From positions 106,810 to 170,809 of the forward strand of contig NZ_QPNC01000021.1 of assembly GCF_003386285.1 (NCBI RefSeq): 64,000 nt of DNA. Reading direction: 5' to 3'. Position 1 is the stretch's first letter. Each line of letters opens with the position of its first letter. A program made the translations under genes and the position numbers. Of this stretch, positions 43,908 through 52,704 are shown piece by piece. The stretch is from Nocardiopsis sp. FIRDI 009. Lineage in GTDB: Bacteria; Actinomycetota; Actinomycetes; Streptosporangiales; Streptosporangiaceae. The notes beneath the pieces were generated by a model, which saw only the letters and a program-made list of their open reading frames with translations, had not been told where the DNA came from and searched no databases.

Positions 43908-44932
43908 CGGGACACCGTCCCGACCGTCTCCGACGCCGGAGACAGGCCGTGCGAGGTGAACTCCTCCTCGCTGATGAACTCGTCCGTCCACCGCCGTACC
44001 ATCGCCACCCCCTGGCGCCACTCGTCGGTCAGCCGCGGACCGCCCGCGACCGCCTGCCGCAGCAGACCGGCGATCTCGTCGACCCCGGCCGCCACCGTCA
44101 GCGCGGCCGTCGAGGAGAACCGCGGGTTGATCTCGAAGATCCGGGGCCGCCCGCCGGCGTCCAGGCGCAACTGCACGTTGAACGGGCCGTCGGCGCGCAG
44201 GGCCGACTGCACCGCCCGGCAGGTCTCCGCCACCGCCGGGGCGCGGCGCGTCACCGCGTACCGGGTGACCCCCTGTTTGAGGACCACCTCCTTGGGCACC
44301 ACGGCCTGCACCCGGCCGTCGCGCCACACCACCACCGACACCGTGAACTCGGGGCCGGTGACGCGCTCCTGGACGATGAGCTCCTCGGCCGCGTACCCGC
44401 CCTCGGAGACGACCCGGGCCAGGTCGTCGCGGGAACCGATGACCGCCACACCGCGGCTGCCCCGTCCGCTGCGGGGTTTGACGACGAACCCGTCAGGGGC
44501 GTCGGCGGCGTCGGCGGGCCAGTCAGCCGCAGACCAGGTGCGGGGAACACCGATCCCGGCGGCGTCCAGCCGTCGCATGAGCGCCCCCTTGTCGAGGCAG
44601 GTGGCGACGAACTCCGCCCGGGGGAGCAGCACGCACACCCCGTCGTCGGCCAGCGCCGCGACCCCGACCAGCTCCTCGTCCACGAGGGGCACCACCGCGA
44701 CCGCCCGCTCGCGTGCGCACAGCTCCCGCATCCGGGGCAGGAAGGCGTCGCTGTCGCCCGGGGGAACCAGGTACCCGCGGTCGGCGAGGTACAGACCGGG
44801 CGCGGTCGGGTCGATGTCGGTGGCGACCACCCGGAAACCCGCCTCGCGCAGGTGGAGGATGGTGCCGGGGGTCGGGGCCGAACCCGCCGTCGTCACCACG
44901 ACCGTCGGCCTCGTCGCTGGTTGCTGGGGCAC
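43904..44932 (-). CDS. ATP-grasp ligase (carbamoyl-phosphate synthetase L-chain-like)
   Basis: The 342-aa protein starts at GTG 44932 with GGGAGGGAT upstream. The N-terminal Rossmann-like domain (ILHLREAGFRVVATDIDPTAPGLY) and ATP-grasp core (DGFVVKPRSGRGSRGVAVI, IFEINPRFSSTAAL) match CarB/PylC-type ligases. These activate a carboxylate with ATP and join it to an amine or thiol. It is coupled at its end to an inositol-monophosphatase gene. No peptide or polysaccharide genes flank the pair, so the product is unknown. Confidence 0.84.
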   Translation of the reverse strand: MPQQPATRPTVVVTTAGSAPTPGTILHLREAGFRVVATDIDPTAPGLYLADRGYLVPPGDSDAFLPRMRELCARERAVAVVPLVDEELVGVAALADDGVCVLLPRAEFVATCLDKGALMRRLDAAGIGVPRTWSAADWPADAADAPDGFVVKPRSGRGSRGVAVIGSRDDLARVVSEGGYAAEELIVQERVTGPEFTVSVVVWRDGRVQAVVPKEVVLKQGVTRYAVTRRAPAVAETCRAVQSALRADGPFNVQLRLDAGGRPRIFEINPRFSSTAALTVAAGVDEIAGLLRQAVAGGPRLTDEWRQGVAMVRRWTDEFISEEEFTSHGLSPASETVGTVSR

Positions 44933-45142
44933 CGCTGATCCCTCCCGGGGTGTGGGGGCGGTCGGGGCGACCGTGCGACGAGCCTAGAGGCGCCGGGCGG
45001 GGTTCGCCCCGCTCTTGGCCGAATCCGGCTGCGGCGTCAACCGAAGGGGCCCCTCGCGCGTGTATCCCGCGCCCCGTGAGGGGAGGGGCGGGGGCGGGCG
45101 CCCCGGCGTCGCCGCGCACCCGCCCCCGGTGTCGGTCCGTCC

Positions 45143-45673
45143 TCAGCTGCGCTCGTACACGGGCGTGATGACCGCCCGCGCGATGGCGTGCGCGAACAGG
45201 TTGAAGCCGACGAAGGCGGGGCTGGCCGAGGCGTCCACGTCGAGGCGGGGCACGTCCACGGCGTGGACCGCGAACATGTAGCGGTGCGGTCCGTGCCCGG
45301 GGGGCGGCGCGGCGCCGACGTAGCGGTGGCCCCCGGCGTCGTTGCGCACGGTGACGGCCGATTCCGGCAGACCGGAACCGTTCCCGGCGCCTGCCGGCAA
45401 CTCGGTCACCTCGACCGGGATGTTGCACACCGACCAGTGCCAGAATCCGCTTCCGGTCGGTGCGTCGGGGTCGAAGCAGGTGACGGCGAAGCTCCGCGTC
45501 CCCTCGGGGAAGCCGCTCCAGGACAGATGCGGCGAGACGTCCTCGCCGCCCGCTCCCATGATCCCGCTGACCTGGGGCTTGGGCAGGGTCTTGCCGTCGG
45601 CCACGTCGTTACTGGTCAGAGTGAACGTCGGCAGCTCGGGCAGGAAGTCGTAGGGGGAGGGTGGCATGGCCAC
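45143..45673 (-). CDS. YbhB/YbcL family PEBP protein
   Basis: This 176-aa protein carries the phosphatidylethanolamine-binding protein motifs [15 protein letters not shown] (about 66-80) and [15 protein letters not shown] (about 125-140). The bacterial members are soluble anion-binding proteins of unknown function. The start is GTG 45673 with GGAGG nine bases upstream (ATG 45667 is nearly as good). The gene lies between the ATP-grasp operon and the LLM oxidoreductase, alone on its strand. Confidence 0.88.
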   Translation of the reverse strand: MAMPPSPYDFLPELPTFTLTSNDVADGKTLPKPQVSGIMGAGGEDVSPHLSWSGFPEGTRSFAVTCFDPDAPTGSGFWHWSVCNIPVEVTELPAGAGNGSGLPESAVTVRNDAGGHRYVGAAPPPGHGPHRYMFAVHAVDVPRLDVDASASPAFVGFNLFAHAIARAVITPVYERS

Positions 45674-45871
45674 GTTCGGGGGCCTCCTTCAATCGTGCGG
45701 GAAACATCGAACGATTCCCAACATACCCATGTGCGGCGGTGTTCGGTGGCGTGCTCCGGCGTGTCGCGCGAGGCGGCCCGGTCCACAGCACATACCGACC
45801 ACGCGGTATGGTCAGGGTCGACAGCGGACACGAACCGGATTCGGTATCCGGCCCACCGACAGGGAGTCGCC

Positions 45872-46840
45872 ATGACCGCTCGCTGGGGCATCACCATCCC
45901 CCTGGAGGGGGTTCCCCTCCTGGAACAGAGGTCCGTCATCGAACAGCTGCCCGACCTCGGCTACACCGACGTCTGGTCGGCCGAGGCCAACGGCGCCGAC
46001 GCCTTCACACCGCTCGCCCTCGCCAGCACGTGGGCGCCGAGCCTCCGGCTGGGCACGGCCATCGTGCCCGTGTACACGCGCGGCCCCGCGACACTGGCGA
46101 TGAGCGCCGCCGCGCTGGCCGCCGCCGCGCCCGGCCGCTTCGCGCTGGGGATCGGCACCTCGTCCAACGTCATCGTGGAGAAGTGGAACTCCATCCCCTT
46201 CGAGGAGCCCTACAAGCGGATCCGCGACACCCTGCGCTTCCTCCGCGAGGCGCTGTCCGGTGCGAAGGTCAGGGCCGAGTACGACACCTTCTCCGTCCAG
46301 GGGTTCACCCTCGGGACGGCGCCCGAACCGGTCCCTCCGCTGCTCGTCGCGGCCCTGCGGCCGGGCATGCTGCGGCTGGCGGGGCGCGAGGGGGACGGGG
46401 CGATCATCAACTGGCTGTCCGCCGAGGACGTGCGCACGGTCGTCCCCCACGTGCGCGGGGCCGCGGAGGACGGGCGGGACCGGGAGGTGGTCGCGCGGAT
46501 CTTCGCGATCCCCGACACCGACCCGGACACGGCCCGGGGGATCGGCCGCTGGGCCATCTCCGCCTACCTCAACGTGCCCGTCTACCGGGCCTTCCACGAA
46601 TGGCTCGGTCGCGAGGAGCTCACCCCCATGTGGAAGGCGTGGGACGAGGGCGACCGCAAGGGCGCGCTGGCGGCCATCCCCGACTCGGTCGTGGACGACC
46701 TGATCGTGCACGGCCCCGCGGAGCACTGCCGGGAGCGGATCCGCGCCTACGCCGACGCCGGGGTCACCACCCCCGTCATCGCGCCGATCGGGCCCGGGGA
46801 CCCGGTGGCCGCCGTACGCGCGCTCGCCCCCGCGACCTGA
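45872..46840 (+). CDS. LLM class (F420-dependent-like) oxidoreductase
   Basis: The 322-aa bacterial luciferase-like protein starts at ATG 45872 with AGGGAG upstream. It has the family core ITIPLEGVPLLEQ, VWSAEANGADAFTPLALAS, LRLGTAIVPVYTRGPATLAMSAAALA, and GRFALGIGTSSNVIVEKWN. The latter motif is typical of F420-using members in actinomycetes. The substrate is unknown. A TATGGT box about 60 bp upstream may be its promoter. It converges with a PucR-type regulator. Confidence 0.85.
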   Translation: MTARWGITIPLEGVPLLEQRSVIEQLPDLGYTDVWSAEANGADAFTPLALASTWAPSLRLGTAIVPVYTRGPATLAMSAAALAAAAPGRFALGIGTSSNVIVEKWNSIPFEEPYKRIRDTLRFLREALSGAKVRAEYDTFSVQGFTLGTAPEPVPPLLVAALRPGMLRLAGREGDGAIINWLSAEDVRTVVPHVRGAAEDGRDREVVARIFAIPDTDPDTARGIGRWAISAYLNVPVYRAFHEWLGREELTPMWKAWDEGDRKGALAAIPDSVVDDLIVHGPAEHCRERIRAYADAGVTTPVIAPIGPGDPVAAVRALAPAT

Positions 46841-46851
46841 CGCGATCGGGG

Positions 46852-48057
46852 TCAGCGCGACTCCAGCGGCCCCAGCAGGCGGCGGGCGCGCAGCACCAGC
46901 TCCAACTCGAACCGGGCCCCGGGCTCACGCAGGCGCGGACCGAACAGCTCGTCCAACCTGCGGATCCGGTACCGCACGGTCTGCGGGTGCACGCGCAGCC
47001 GGACCGCCGCCTCGTTGGCGTTGAACCCCGTCTCCAACCACGCCAGCAGGGTGTCGGCCATCCGGTCGCGCTGGGGCGACCGGAGCCGCGTGATCGGGGC
47101 CAGCCGTCTGCTCGCCAGCTCCGCCAACAGGTCGGGGTCCCGTGACAGCAGCAGCGTCGACAGGTGGTCGACCCACCGCACGACACCACCGCCGGGCACC
47201 ACCCCGGCGCGGACCAGGTCCGCCAGGTCCCGGGCACGGGAGAGCGAGACGGGCGCCTCCCGCGGCGCCACGCTCGGCCCCAGGACCGCCGAGCCGCCGC
47301 GCAGCGACCGTTCCAGGGTCCGCGACCGACCGGGCCCGTCCGGATCGGGTACCAGCGCGCAGGGTTCGCTCCGCTCCAGGTCCACCAGGACGTCGGACGG
47401 CAGCGCGGGGGGCGCGGACCCCTCCCCCGGCAGCAGCACCGCCACCGCCACCCGGTCGGGGACCCGCCACCGCGCCGTTCGGGCCAGCGCCCGCACCGCC
47501 CCGGTGTCCGTACCGGCGCCCGCCAGCAGCTCCTCCAGCAGCCGGGCCCGGCCGCGCTCACGTCGGTCGGCGTCGGCCCTGCGCACCCCGGCGTGGCCCT
47601 CGGCCGCGGCCGAGGTGAGCTCCTCCTGGAAGGCGAACAGCGCCTCACCCAGGACCACCACGTCGTGGCGGGTGAACGCGTCCGTGACCGCCAACCGCCG
47701 CCACGCGATCGCCACCGCGGTGCGCATCCCGGTGTGCAGGCGTTCCAGCGTCCGCCCGCGGCGGGCCTCGTCGGCCCCGAACGCGCGGAACTCCTCGGCG
47801 ACACCGCTCGGGTCACCGAAGCGCCGGCCACCCTCCACCCGGTCGAGGAACGCGTGCGCCGCCGACGCGATCAGCTCACGCCACGACTCGGTGTCACCGG
47901 GCTCCAGGGGCGGGTCGTGCGCCTCCGCGCGGCGGCGGACCGCCTCGACCGCGCTCCGCGCCAGCCCCGGCACCAGGGGGCGCAACCGGGCGCCCACGCC
48001 CGGGGGGAACCCGGAGAACGGGTCCTGGGGGCGTTCCTCCCACTGCGGATACGACAT
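46852..48057 (-). CDS. PucR-family/CdaR-like transcriptional regulator
   Basis: The start is ATG 48057 with GGAGGTGG. The 401-aa protein has an N-terminal helical sensing domain (about 1-130), a central GGDEF-like/nucleotide-fold region, and a C-terminal PucR HTH domain with ADTLLAWLETGFNANEAAVR and RVHPQTVRYRIRRLDELFG. PucR regulators often control purine catabolism or other metabolic genes. The convergent oxidoreductase and adjacent lysG offer no clear target. Confidence 0.82.
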   Translation of the reverse strand: MSYPQWEERPQDPFSGFPPGVGARLRPLVPGLARSAVEAVRRRAEAHDPPLEPGDTESWRELIASAAHAFLDRVEGGRRFGDPSGVAEEFRAFGADEARRGRTLERLHTGMRTAVAIAWRRLAVTDAFTRHDVVVLGEALFAFQEELTSAAAEGHAGVRRADADRRERGRARLLEELLAGAGTDTGAVRALARTARWRVPDRVAVAVLLPGEGSAPPALPSDVLVDLERSEPCALVPDPDGPGRSRTLERSLRGGSAVLGPSVAPREAPVSLSRARDLADLVRAGVVPGGGVVRWVDHLSTLLLSRDPDLLAELASRRLAPITRLRSPQRDRMADTLLAWLETGFNANEAAVRLRVHPQTVRYRIRRLDELFGPRLREPGARFELELVLRARRLLGPLESR

Positions 48058-48263
48058 GCCACCTCCGGCGCGGACGCACGGCCGAGGCCGGTCGTGGCAC
48101 GCCCGCGCGTGCTCCGTGCGCCAGAAAGTCCCATCGTTGCCGCGGTCCACCGGGTGCGGCGTACCGCGGTCCCATCCCACCAGAGGGCCGCCGCGCCGAC
48201 AACCCCGATCCGGGCGCGCCGTGTCCACCGCCCGGCCGGGCTCCGTGGCCGGGGCCGTCGCGA

Positions 48264-49160
48264 CTACAGCGGGTGCAGGTGGGCGGCGGCGGAGGCCCGC
48301 ACCCCCTCCGACACCCGGTCCAACAGCGGCGACCGCAGGTTCCAGCGCTGCCAGTACAGCCGCACGTCCACCGGGTGGTCGGGGGCGAGCGCGACCAGCC
48401 GTCCCGCCTCGATCTCCGCCAGGCACTGCTGCTCGGGCACCACACCCCACCCGAGTCCGAGCAGGATGGTCTTGGCGAAGTCCGTCGAGGCCGGGATGAA
48501 GTGGCACGGCGCACTCGGCTCGCGTCCGGTCAGGTCCCGCAGGAACTGGTCCTGGAGTTCGTCCTTGCGGTCGAAGTTGACCACCGGCGCGTCCACGAGC
48601 CGCTCCACGTCGACCGGGTCGCCCAGGTGCTCGGCGGCGAAGCCCGGGGTACACACGGCGTGGTAGCGCATGGTCCCCAGACCCTCGACCGCGCACCCCT
48701 GGACCGCCTCCGGCGTCGAGGTGACGGCGGCCATCACCGCCCCGGAGCGCAGCAGCGACGTGGTGTGCTCCTGGTCCTCCCGGTGGACGTCGAACACCGC
48801 GCCCAGGTCGGAGGGGAGTTCGGCGAGCGCCTCCAGGAACCACGTGGACAGGCTGTCGGCGTTGACCGCCAGCGGGACGGGGACCCGGTCGGCGCTGCCC
48901 TCCCCGGCCTGGAGTTCGGCCAGCACGTCCCCGTCCAGCAGGACCACCTGCCGGGCGTAGCGCAGGACCACGTCGCCCGCCGCCGTGGGCGCCACCGGGT
49001 TGGTGCGCTGCACCAGGACCTTGCCCGCGGCCTGCTCCATCGTCCGGATCCGCTGTGAGACGGCCGAGGCGGTCACGTGCAGGCGTCGGGCGGCCGCCTC
49101 GAAGGTCCCCTCGTCCACCAGTGTGGTGAGGGTGCGCAGGTGGTCGAACTGGAAGGGCAT
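48264..49160 (-). CDS. lysG: LysR-family regulator of lysine/arginine export (LysG/ArgP)
   Basis: This 298-aa protein has an N-terminal winged HTH (LRTLTTLVDEGTFEAAARRLHVTASAVSQRI) and a LysR substrate domain. The order and spacing match ArgP/LysG. These sense Lys, Arg or His and activate the exporter LysE. It is transcribed divergently from lysE, with a 72-bp intergenic region holding a perfect inverted repeat at 49168-49190 between the two starts. Confidence 0.88.
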   Translation of the reverse strand: MPFQFDHLRTLTTLVDEGTFEAAARRLHVTASAVSQRIRTMEQAAGKVLVQRTNPVAPTAAGDVVLRYARQVVLLDGDVLAELQAGEGSADRVPVPLAVNADSLSTWFLEALAELPSDLGAVFDVHREDQEHTTSLLRSGAVMAAVTSTPEAVQGCAVEGLGTMRYHAVCTPGFAAEHLGDPVDVERLVDAPVVNFDRKDELQDQFLRDLTGREPSAPCHFIPASTDFAKTILLGLGWGVVPEQQCLAEIEAGRLVALAPDHPVDVRLYWQRWNLRSPLLDRVSEGVRASAAAHLHPL

Positions 49161-49167
49161 CCTCAGC

Positions 49168-49190
49168 CTTTCTTAAGGGTTCTAAGAAAG
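49168..49190. promoter_or_regulatory. Operator-like inverted repeat between lysG and lysE
   Basis: CTTTCTTA (49168-49175) and TAAGAAAG (49183-49190) are perfect complements around a 7-nt spacer. It lies 7 bp upstream of lysG and about 43 bp upstream of lysE, the location expected for a LysR autoregulatory site. It is a candidate LysG binding site. Confidence 0.62.
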
Positions 49191-49232
49191 TTTAGCTTTA
49201 CTGCACGCTCTGGGGCTCCTACCGTTCCGGAC

Positions 49233-49856
49233 GTGAACGAATCCCTGCTCGCGGCGGTGCTCGGTCTGGGGACCGGGCTCGCCCTCATCGTGGCCATCGG
49301 CGCCCAGAACGCCTACGTCCTCCGGCTCGGCATCGACGGCCGCCCCCGTACGGTCCTGGCCGTGGTCCTGGTCTGCGCCCTCTCGGACGCCGCCCTCATC
49401 ACCGCCGGGGTCCTCGGCGTCGGGGCGGTCATCGAGGCGGCGCCGACGGCGCTCGTCGCGGTGCGGGTCCTCGGCGCCGGGTTCCTGGTGGTGTACGGCC
49501 TGCTGGCGGCCGTGCGGGTGGTGCGCCCGGGTGCGCTCACCTCCGACGGGGCCCCGCGCTCCCTGCGGCTCGGTCCGGCCGTCGTCACCGCCCTGGCCAT
49601 GACCTGGCTCAACCCCCACGTGTACCTCGACACGGTGGTCTTCCTCGGCTCCGTGGCCAACCAGCAGGAGGGGCAGGCGCGCTGGTGGTGGGCGCGGGGC
49701 GCCGTGACCGCCAGCTTCCTGTGGTTCTTCGCCCTGGGCTTCGGAGCCCGGTTCCTGCGCCCGGTGTTCGCCAGGCCGGGCGCGTGGCGGGTCCTGGACG
49801 GGGCGATCGCCGTGGTCATGCTCTCGCTCGGCGCCCGCCTGGCCCTCGGGGGCTGA
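49233..49856 (+). CDS. lysE: LysE/ArgO family amino acid exporter
   Basis: The start is GTG 49233. The 207-aa product has six hydrophobic segments and the LysE family pattern ALIVAIGAQNAYVLRLGI near residue 18 and LAMTWLNPHVYLDTVVFLGS near 125. Together with divergent lysG it forms the classical lysine/arginine export pair. Confidence 0.9.
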   Translation: MNESLLAAVLGLGTGLALIVAIGAQNAYVLRLGIDGRPRTVLAVVLVCALSDAALITAGVLGVGAVIEAAPTALVAVRVLGAGFLVVYGLLAAVRVVRPGALTSDGAPRSLRLGPAVVTALAMTWLNPHVYLDTVVFLGSVANQQEGQARWWWARGAVTASFLWFFALGFGARFLRPVFARPGAWRVLDGAIAVVMLSLGARLALGG

Positions 49857-49983
49857 GGCCGACCGCCACGCGGGGTCGGGGCGCGTCCTACGCCGAGAGG
49901 CGATCCGGGGTCCGCGCACCGACGTAGTCGAACGCGCTCGGGAGACGACGCGCCGGTCGCGGCCGCGCTCCTAGGTTGGGCCC

Positions 49984-50436
49984 ATGACCGACCAGAAGAG
50001 GGCCGCCCTCGGCCTGCCGTTTCCCCTGATCGTCCTCCTGGCCCTGCTCTCGGTGCCCCGCGTGGTCCTGCACGACCTGTCCGTCGTGGAGGAGGGCACG
50101 TTCGTCAACGGGCTGTTCGTCTTCGTGCCCCCGCTGGTGTGGACCGCCGTGGTCCTGGTCCGGCGGGCGCCCCACCCGTTCGCGACCCTGCTGGTGGTCG
50201 GGGTGCTCTCGGGCGTCTTCCTCGCCCTGGTGCACCAGCTGCTGTGGGACGTCTCGTGGGGCGCCGACCGGCCCGCGCTCGGCGGGAACCTCGCGGACCT
50301 CACCCCGGCGGTCCAGGCCGTCCTCATCCGGGGGGCGGCGGTGGTCAGCGGTCTGGTGACCGGGACGGTCGTGGGCGCGCTGTGCGGGCTCGTGGCCCTG
50401 GCGATCCGGCGGGTCATGGGCGTGCGGGCGGTCTGA
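49984..50436 (+). CDS. Four-helix membrane protein of unknown function
   Basis: The 150-aa product starts at ATG 49984. TAGGTT lies at 49972-49977, six bases before the start, with no ribosome-binding site, consistent with a leaderless message. Hydrophobic segments are at about residues 10-28, 44-59, 67-90 and 112-140. No motif is recognised. It stands between lysE and the convergent zinc-starvation ribosomal operon. Confidence 0.65.
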   Translation: MTDQKRAALGLPFPLIVLLALLSVPRVVLHDLSVVEEGTFVNGLFVFVPPLVWTAVVLVRRAPHPFATLLVVGVLSGVFLALVHQLLWDVSWGADRPALGGNLADLTPAVQAVLIRGAAVVSGLVTGTVVGALCGLVALAIRRVMGVRAV

Positions 50437-50466
50437 CCACCGTCCGCACGCCCCCATGACCCACGC

Positions 50467-50772
50467 CTACCAGCTGGACTTGGTCACGCCGGGCAGCTCA
50501 CCGCGGTGGGCCGCCTCGCGGAACCGGATCCGTGACAGCCCGAACCGGCGCAGGTACCCGCGCGGACGCCCGTCCACCGAGTCCCGGTTGCGGACACGCG
50601 TCGCGCTGGCGTCGCGGGGCTGGCGCTGGAGCTCGCGCACGGCGGCCTCGCGCTCGGCCGGACCCGACTCCGGGCTCCGGATGATCCGCTTGAGCTCGGC
50701 GCGCCGCTCGGCGTGGCGGGCCACCACCCGTTTGCGGTGCTCGTTCCGGGCGATCTTGCTCTTCTTGGCCAT
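50467..50772 (-). CDS. rpsN: Ribosomal protein bS14-type uS14, zinc-independent (C-minus) form
   Basis: This 101-aa protein begins [21 protein letters not shown] and ends [34 protein letters not shown]. It lacks the CxxC...CxxC zinc-binding Cys of the short form, so it is the long alternative S14. Such paralogues replace zinc-containing ribosomal proteins when zinc is scarce. It is the last gene of the Zur-type operon, separated by one base from rpmB. Confidence 0.93.
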   Translation of the reverse strand: MAKKSKIARNEHRKRVVARHAERRAELKRIIRSPESGPAEREAAVRELQRQPRDASATRVRNRDSVDGRPRGYLRRFGLSRIRFREAAHRGELPGVTKSSW

Positions 50773-50773
50773 C

Positions 50774-51010
50774 TCAGACCCTCTCCCCGCGCGCCCGGAT
50801 CCGGGCGACCACCCGTTCGATGCCCTGGGCGTCGATGACCCGCATGCCCTTGGCGCTCACCCGCAGTCGGACGTAGCGGTTCTCGCTGGGCAGCCAGTAC
50901 CGCTTGTTCTGGATGTTCGGGTCGAACCGGCGGCGGGTGCGGCGGTGCGAGTGCGAGACGGCGTTCCCGAAGCTCGGGGCGCGGCCCGTCACCTGGCAGA
51001 CACGTGACAC
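50774..51010 (-). CDS. rpmB: Ribosomal protein bL28, alternative (zinc-independent) form
   Basis: The 78-aa product ([25 protein letters not shown]...) carries the L28 signature, with [21 protein letters not shown]. There is only one Cys near the N-terminus, so the usual zinc-binding Cys set is absent. It is co-transcribed with rpsR and rpsN. Confidence 0.93.
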   Translation of the reverse strand: MSRVCQVTGRAPSFGNAVSHSHRRTRRRFDPNIQNKRYWLPSENRYVRLRVSAKGMRVIDAQGIERVVARIRARGERV

Positions 51011-51052
51011 GGTGTTCCTCCTCGGTCGTTCGGTCGGGACTTCCCGGGCGGC

Positions 51053-51313
51053 TCAGGGTCTCCTGGACGCGGGGGTGTTGGACGGGTAGGGGAGCAGGGC
51101 CATCTCGCGGGCGTTCTTCACCGCGGCGGTGATGAGCCGCTGCTGCTTGGCGGTCACCCGGGTGACCCGGCGACTGCGGATCTTGCCCTTCTCGGAGATG
51201 AACCTGCGCAGCAGGTCGACGTCCTTGTAGTCGACGTGACCGGCGTCGCCGAGCGGGTTGGCGAACCTGCGGGACGGGCCGCCCCCTCTGGTCCCTCGGG
51301 GTCTGGCGCTCAT
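51053..51313 (-). CDS. rpsR: Ribosomal protein bS18, alternative (zinc-independent) form
   Basis: This 86-aa protein includes [19 protein letters not shown] and [19 protein letters not shown], the S18 core. It has no Cys at all, in contrast to zinc-containing S18. It lies 24 bp after the CobW-like gene in the same operon. Confidence 0.93.
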   Translation of the reverse strand: MSARPRGTRGGGPSRRFANPLGDAGHVDYKDVDLLRRFISEKGKIRSRRVTRVTAKQQRLITAAVKNAREMALLPYPSNTPASRRP

Positions 51314-51337
51314 GGGGATTCCTTTCTCATTCCTCGC

Positions 51338-52450
51338 TCACAGGGCGTCGGCGAAGGGGTCGTCACTGAGTGGCCGACCGGCCTCCTCCTCGGTGATCAG
51401 GCAGGAGTCGAGCAGCGCGACCAGGCCCTCGGCGTCCAGGTCGATTCCGGTGAAGGCCAGGTGCTGTCCGCGGTCCCCGACGACCGGGTCCCAGTCCAAG
51501 CGGGCGGCGAAGCGCCGCGCCTCGGAGACCATCTCCACGGCGGCTCCGGGCAGGGCGTCCAGCCACGGGCCGCCGCTCTCCAGGACCAGGGCGTCGCTGT
51601 GGGCGTCCCAGACCAGGAGGGTGTCGGGTCGGCTGGCCAGCCAGATCCGCCCCCGGCTGCGCAGACCGGCCGAGACCAGTCGCTCGAGGGCCTCGTGGGT
51701 GCGCTCGGGGTGCAGCGGTCTGCGCCGGGACCAGGTCACGGTGCGCACCCGGCCGTCCGTGCGCGGGCAGTACCGGGCCCAGGCCGGGTTGGTCCTGTTG
51801 AAGGCGGCCTCGGGGTCGAACCGGCCGCGGGTGAGGTCGGCCAGGTTCGGTCCGGGCGTGACGACGGCGGCGGCCGGGTTGAGCTGTTCCAGCAGGGAGC
51901 GCGCCTCGTCGCGGTGCCGGGTCCCGTACAGGGCGATCGCGGTGGGGTACTCGATCTGGCGTGCCAGGACCTCGGCGACGGTCCGGTCGTCCTCCACCGC
52001 GATGTCCAGGTCGCGGTCGCGCAGGTCGTCATGGGTGGCCAGGTCGGGAAGCAGGCGTTCGGCGTCCACCGCGGTCAGGACGGCGGCCAACTCCAGTCCG
52101 CGCTGGGCGGCGACGACCTCGGCGATCGTCCGGGGTTCGACGACGTCCCAGGCGTCCACGACGCACAGGGAGTGCCCGCCCTCGGCGGCCAGTCGCAGCA
52201 GGAGGGGTACGAGGTCCTCGCGCAGGGTGCACGACGCGCACAGGTGGTCCAGTTCGACCGGGGCGCGGTCGAGGGGGCCCCAACGGTCACGGGTGACGCG
52301 GTCGACACGCCCCTCGCTGATCCCCTCGAGGTCGTGGTGGACCGCCACCGACCTCGGCACCGCCGCGAGCAGCGCGTCCACCGCCCGTCCGCGGGGGGTG
52401 CGGTGCAGCCCGGTGACCACGACCACGCGCATGGGGCTTGTCGGCTCCAT
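51338..52450 (-). CDS. CobW-like protein without a P-loop, Mrf type (ribosome hibernation factor candidate)
   Basis: The 370-aa product starts at ATG 52450 with GGAGGTC upstream. It has the CobW/YciC layout but no Walker A. The expected GxxGxGKT is replaced by VVVTGLHRTPRGRAVD at the N-terminus. A CASCTLREDL motif (about 70) keeps the CobW metal Cys pair. In mycobacteria a similar P-loop-less Zur-regulated homologue (Mrf, Rv0106-like) recruits the hibernation factor Mpy to ribosomes. Its place at the head of the C-minus ribosomal operon supports that role here. Confidence 0.82.
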   Translation of the reverse strand: MEPTSPMRVVVVTGLHRTPRGRAVDALLAAVPRSVAVHHDLEGISEGRVDRVTRDRWGPLDRAPVELDHLCASCTLREDLVPLLLRLAAEGGHSLCVVDAWDVVEPRTIAEVVAAQRGLELAAVLTAVDAERLLPDLATHDDLRDRDLDIAVEDDRTVAEVLARQIEYPTAIALYGTRHRDEARSLLEQLNPAAAVVTPGPNLADLTRGRFDPEAAFNRTNPAWARYCPRTDGRVRTVTWSRRRPLHPERTHEALERLVSAGLRSRGRIWLASRPDTLLVWDAHSDALVLESGGPWLDALPGAAVEMVSEARRFAARLDWDPVVGDRGQHLAFTGIDLDAEGLVALLDSCLITEEEAGRPLSDDPFADAL

Positions 52451-52479
52451 CGGGGGCGACCTCCGTTCTTTGAGTGGAA

Positions 52480-52496
52480 ACGATAATCATTATCGT
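52480..52496. promoter_or_regulatory. Zur box (perfect palindrome)
   Basis: ACGATAAT-C-ATTATCGT is a perfect 8-1-8 palindrome 30 bp before the CobW-like start. It matches the actinobacterial Zur operator pattern and its position. It implies zinc repression of the four-gene operon. Confidence 0.82.
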
Positions 52497-52704
52497 AGTC
52501 TACACACGACGGTCCCCGGAGCGGGTCGGGGTCGGAGCGGGTCGGCAGGGTGGGGGAGAGAGCGGAAGGGGGAGGGATGCCCGCGCGGGACCGCCACGCC
52601 CCGGGCCGTCCCCCGTGGGCGGTCCGGTGGGACGTGGCGGCCGTCTCACCGTCCGGGTCGTGGCGGTTCCCGGCCGAGCCGGGGCGCGGCCCGGTGGCGG
52701 GAGG

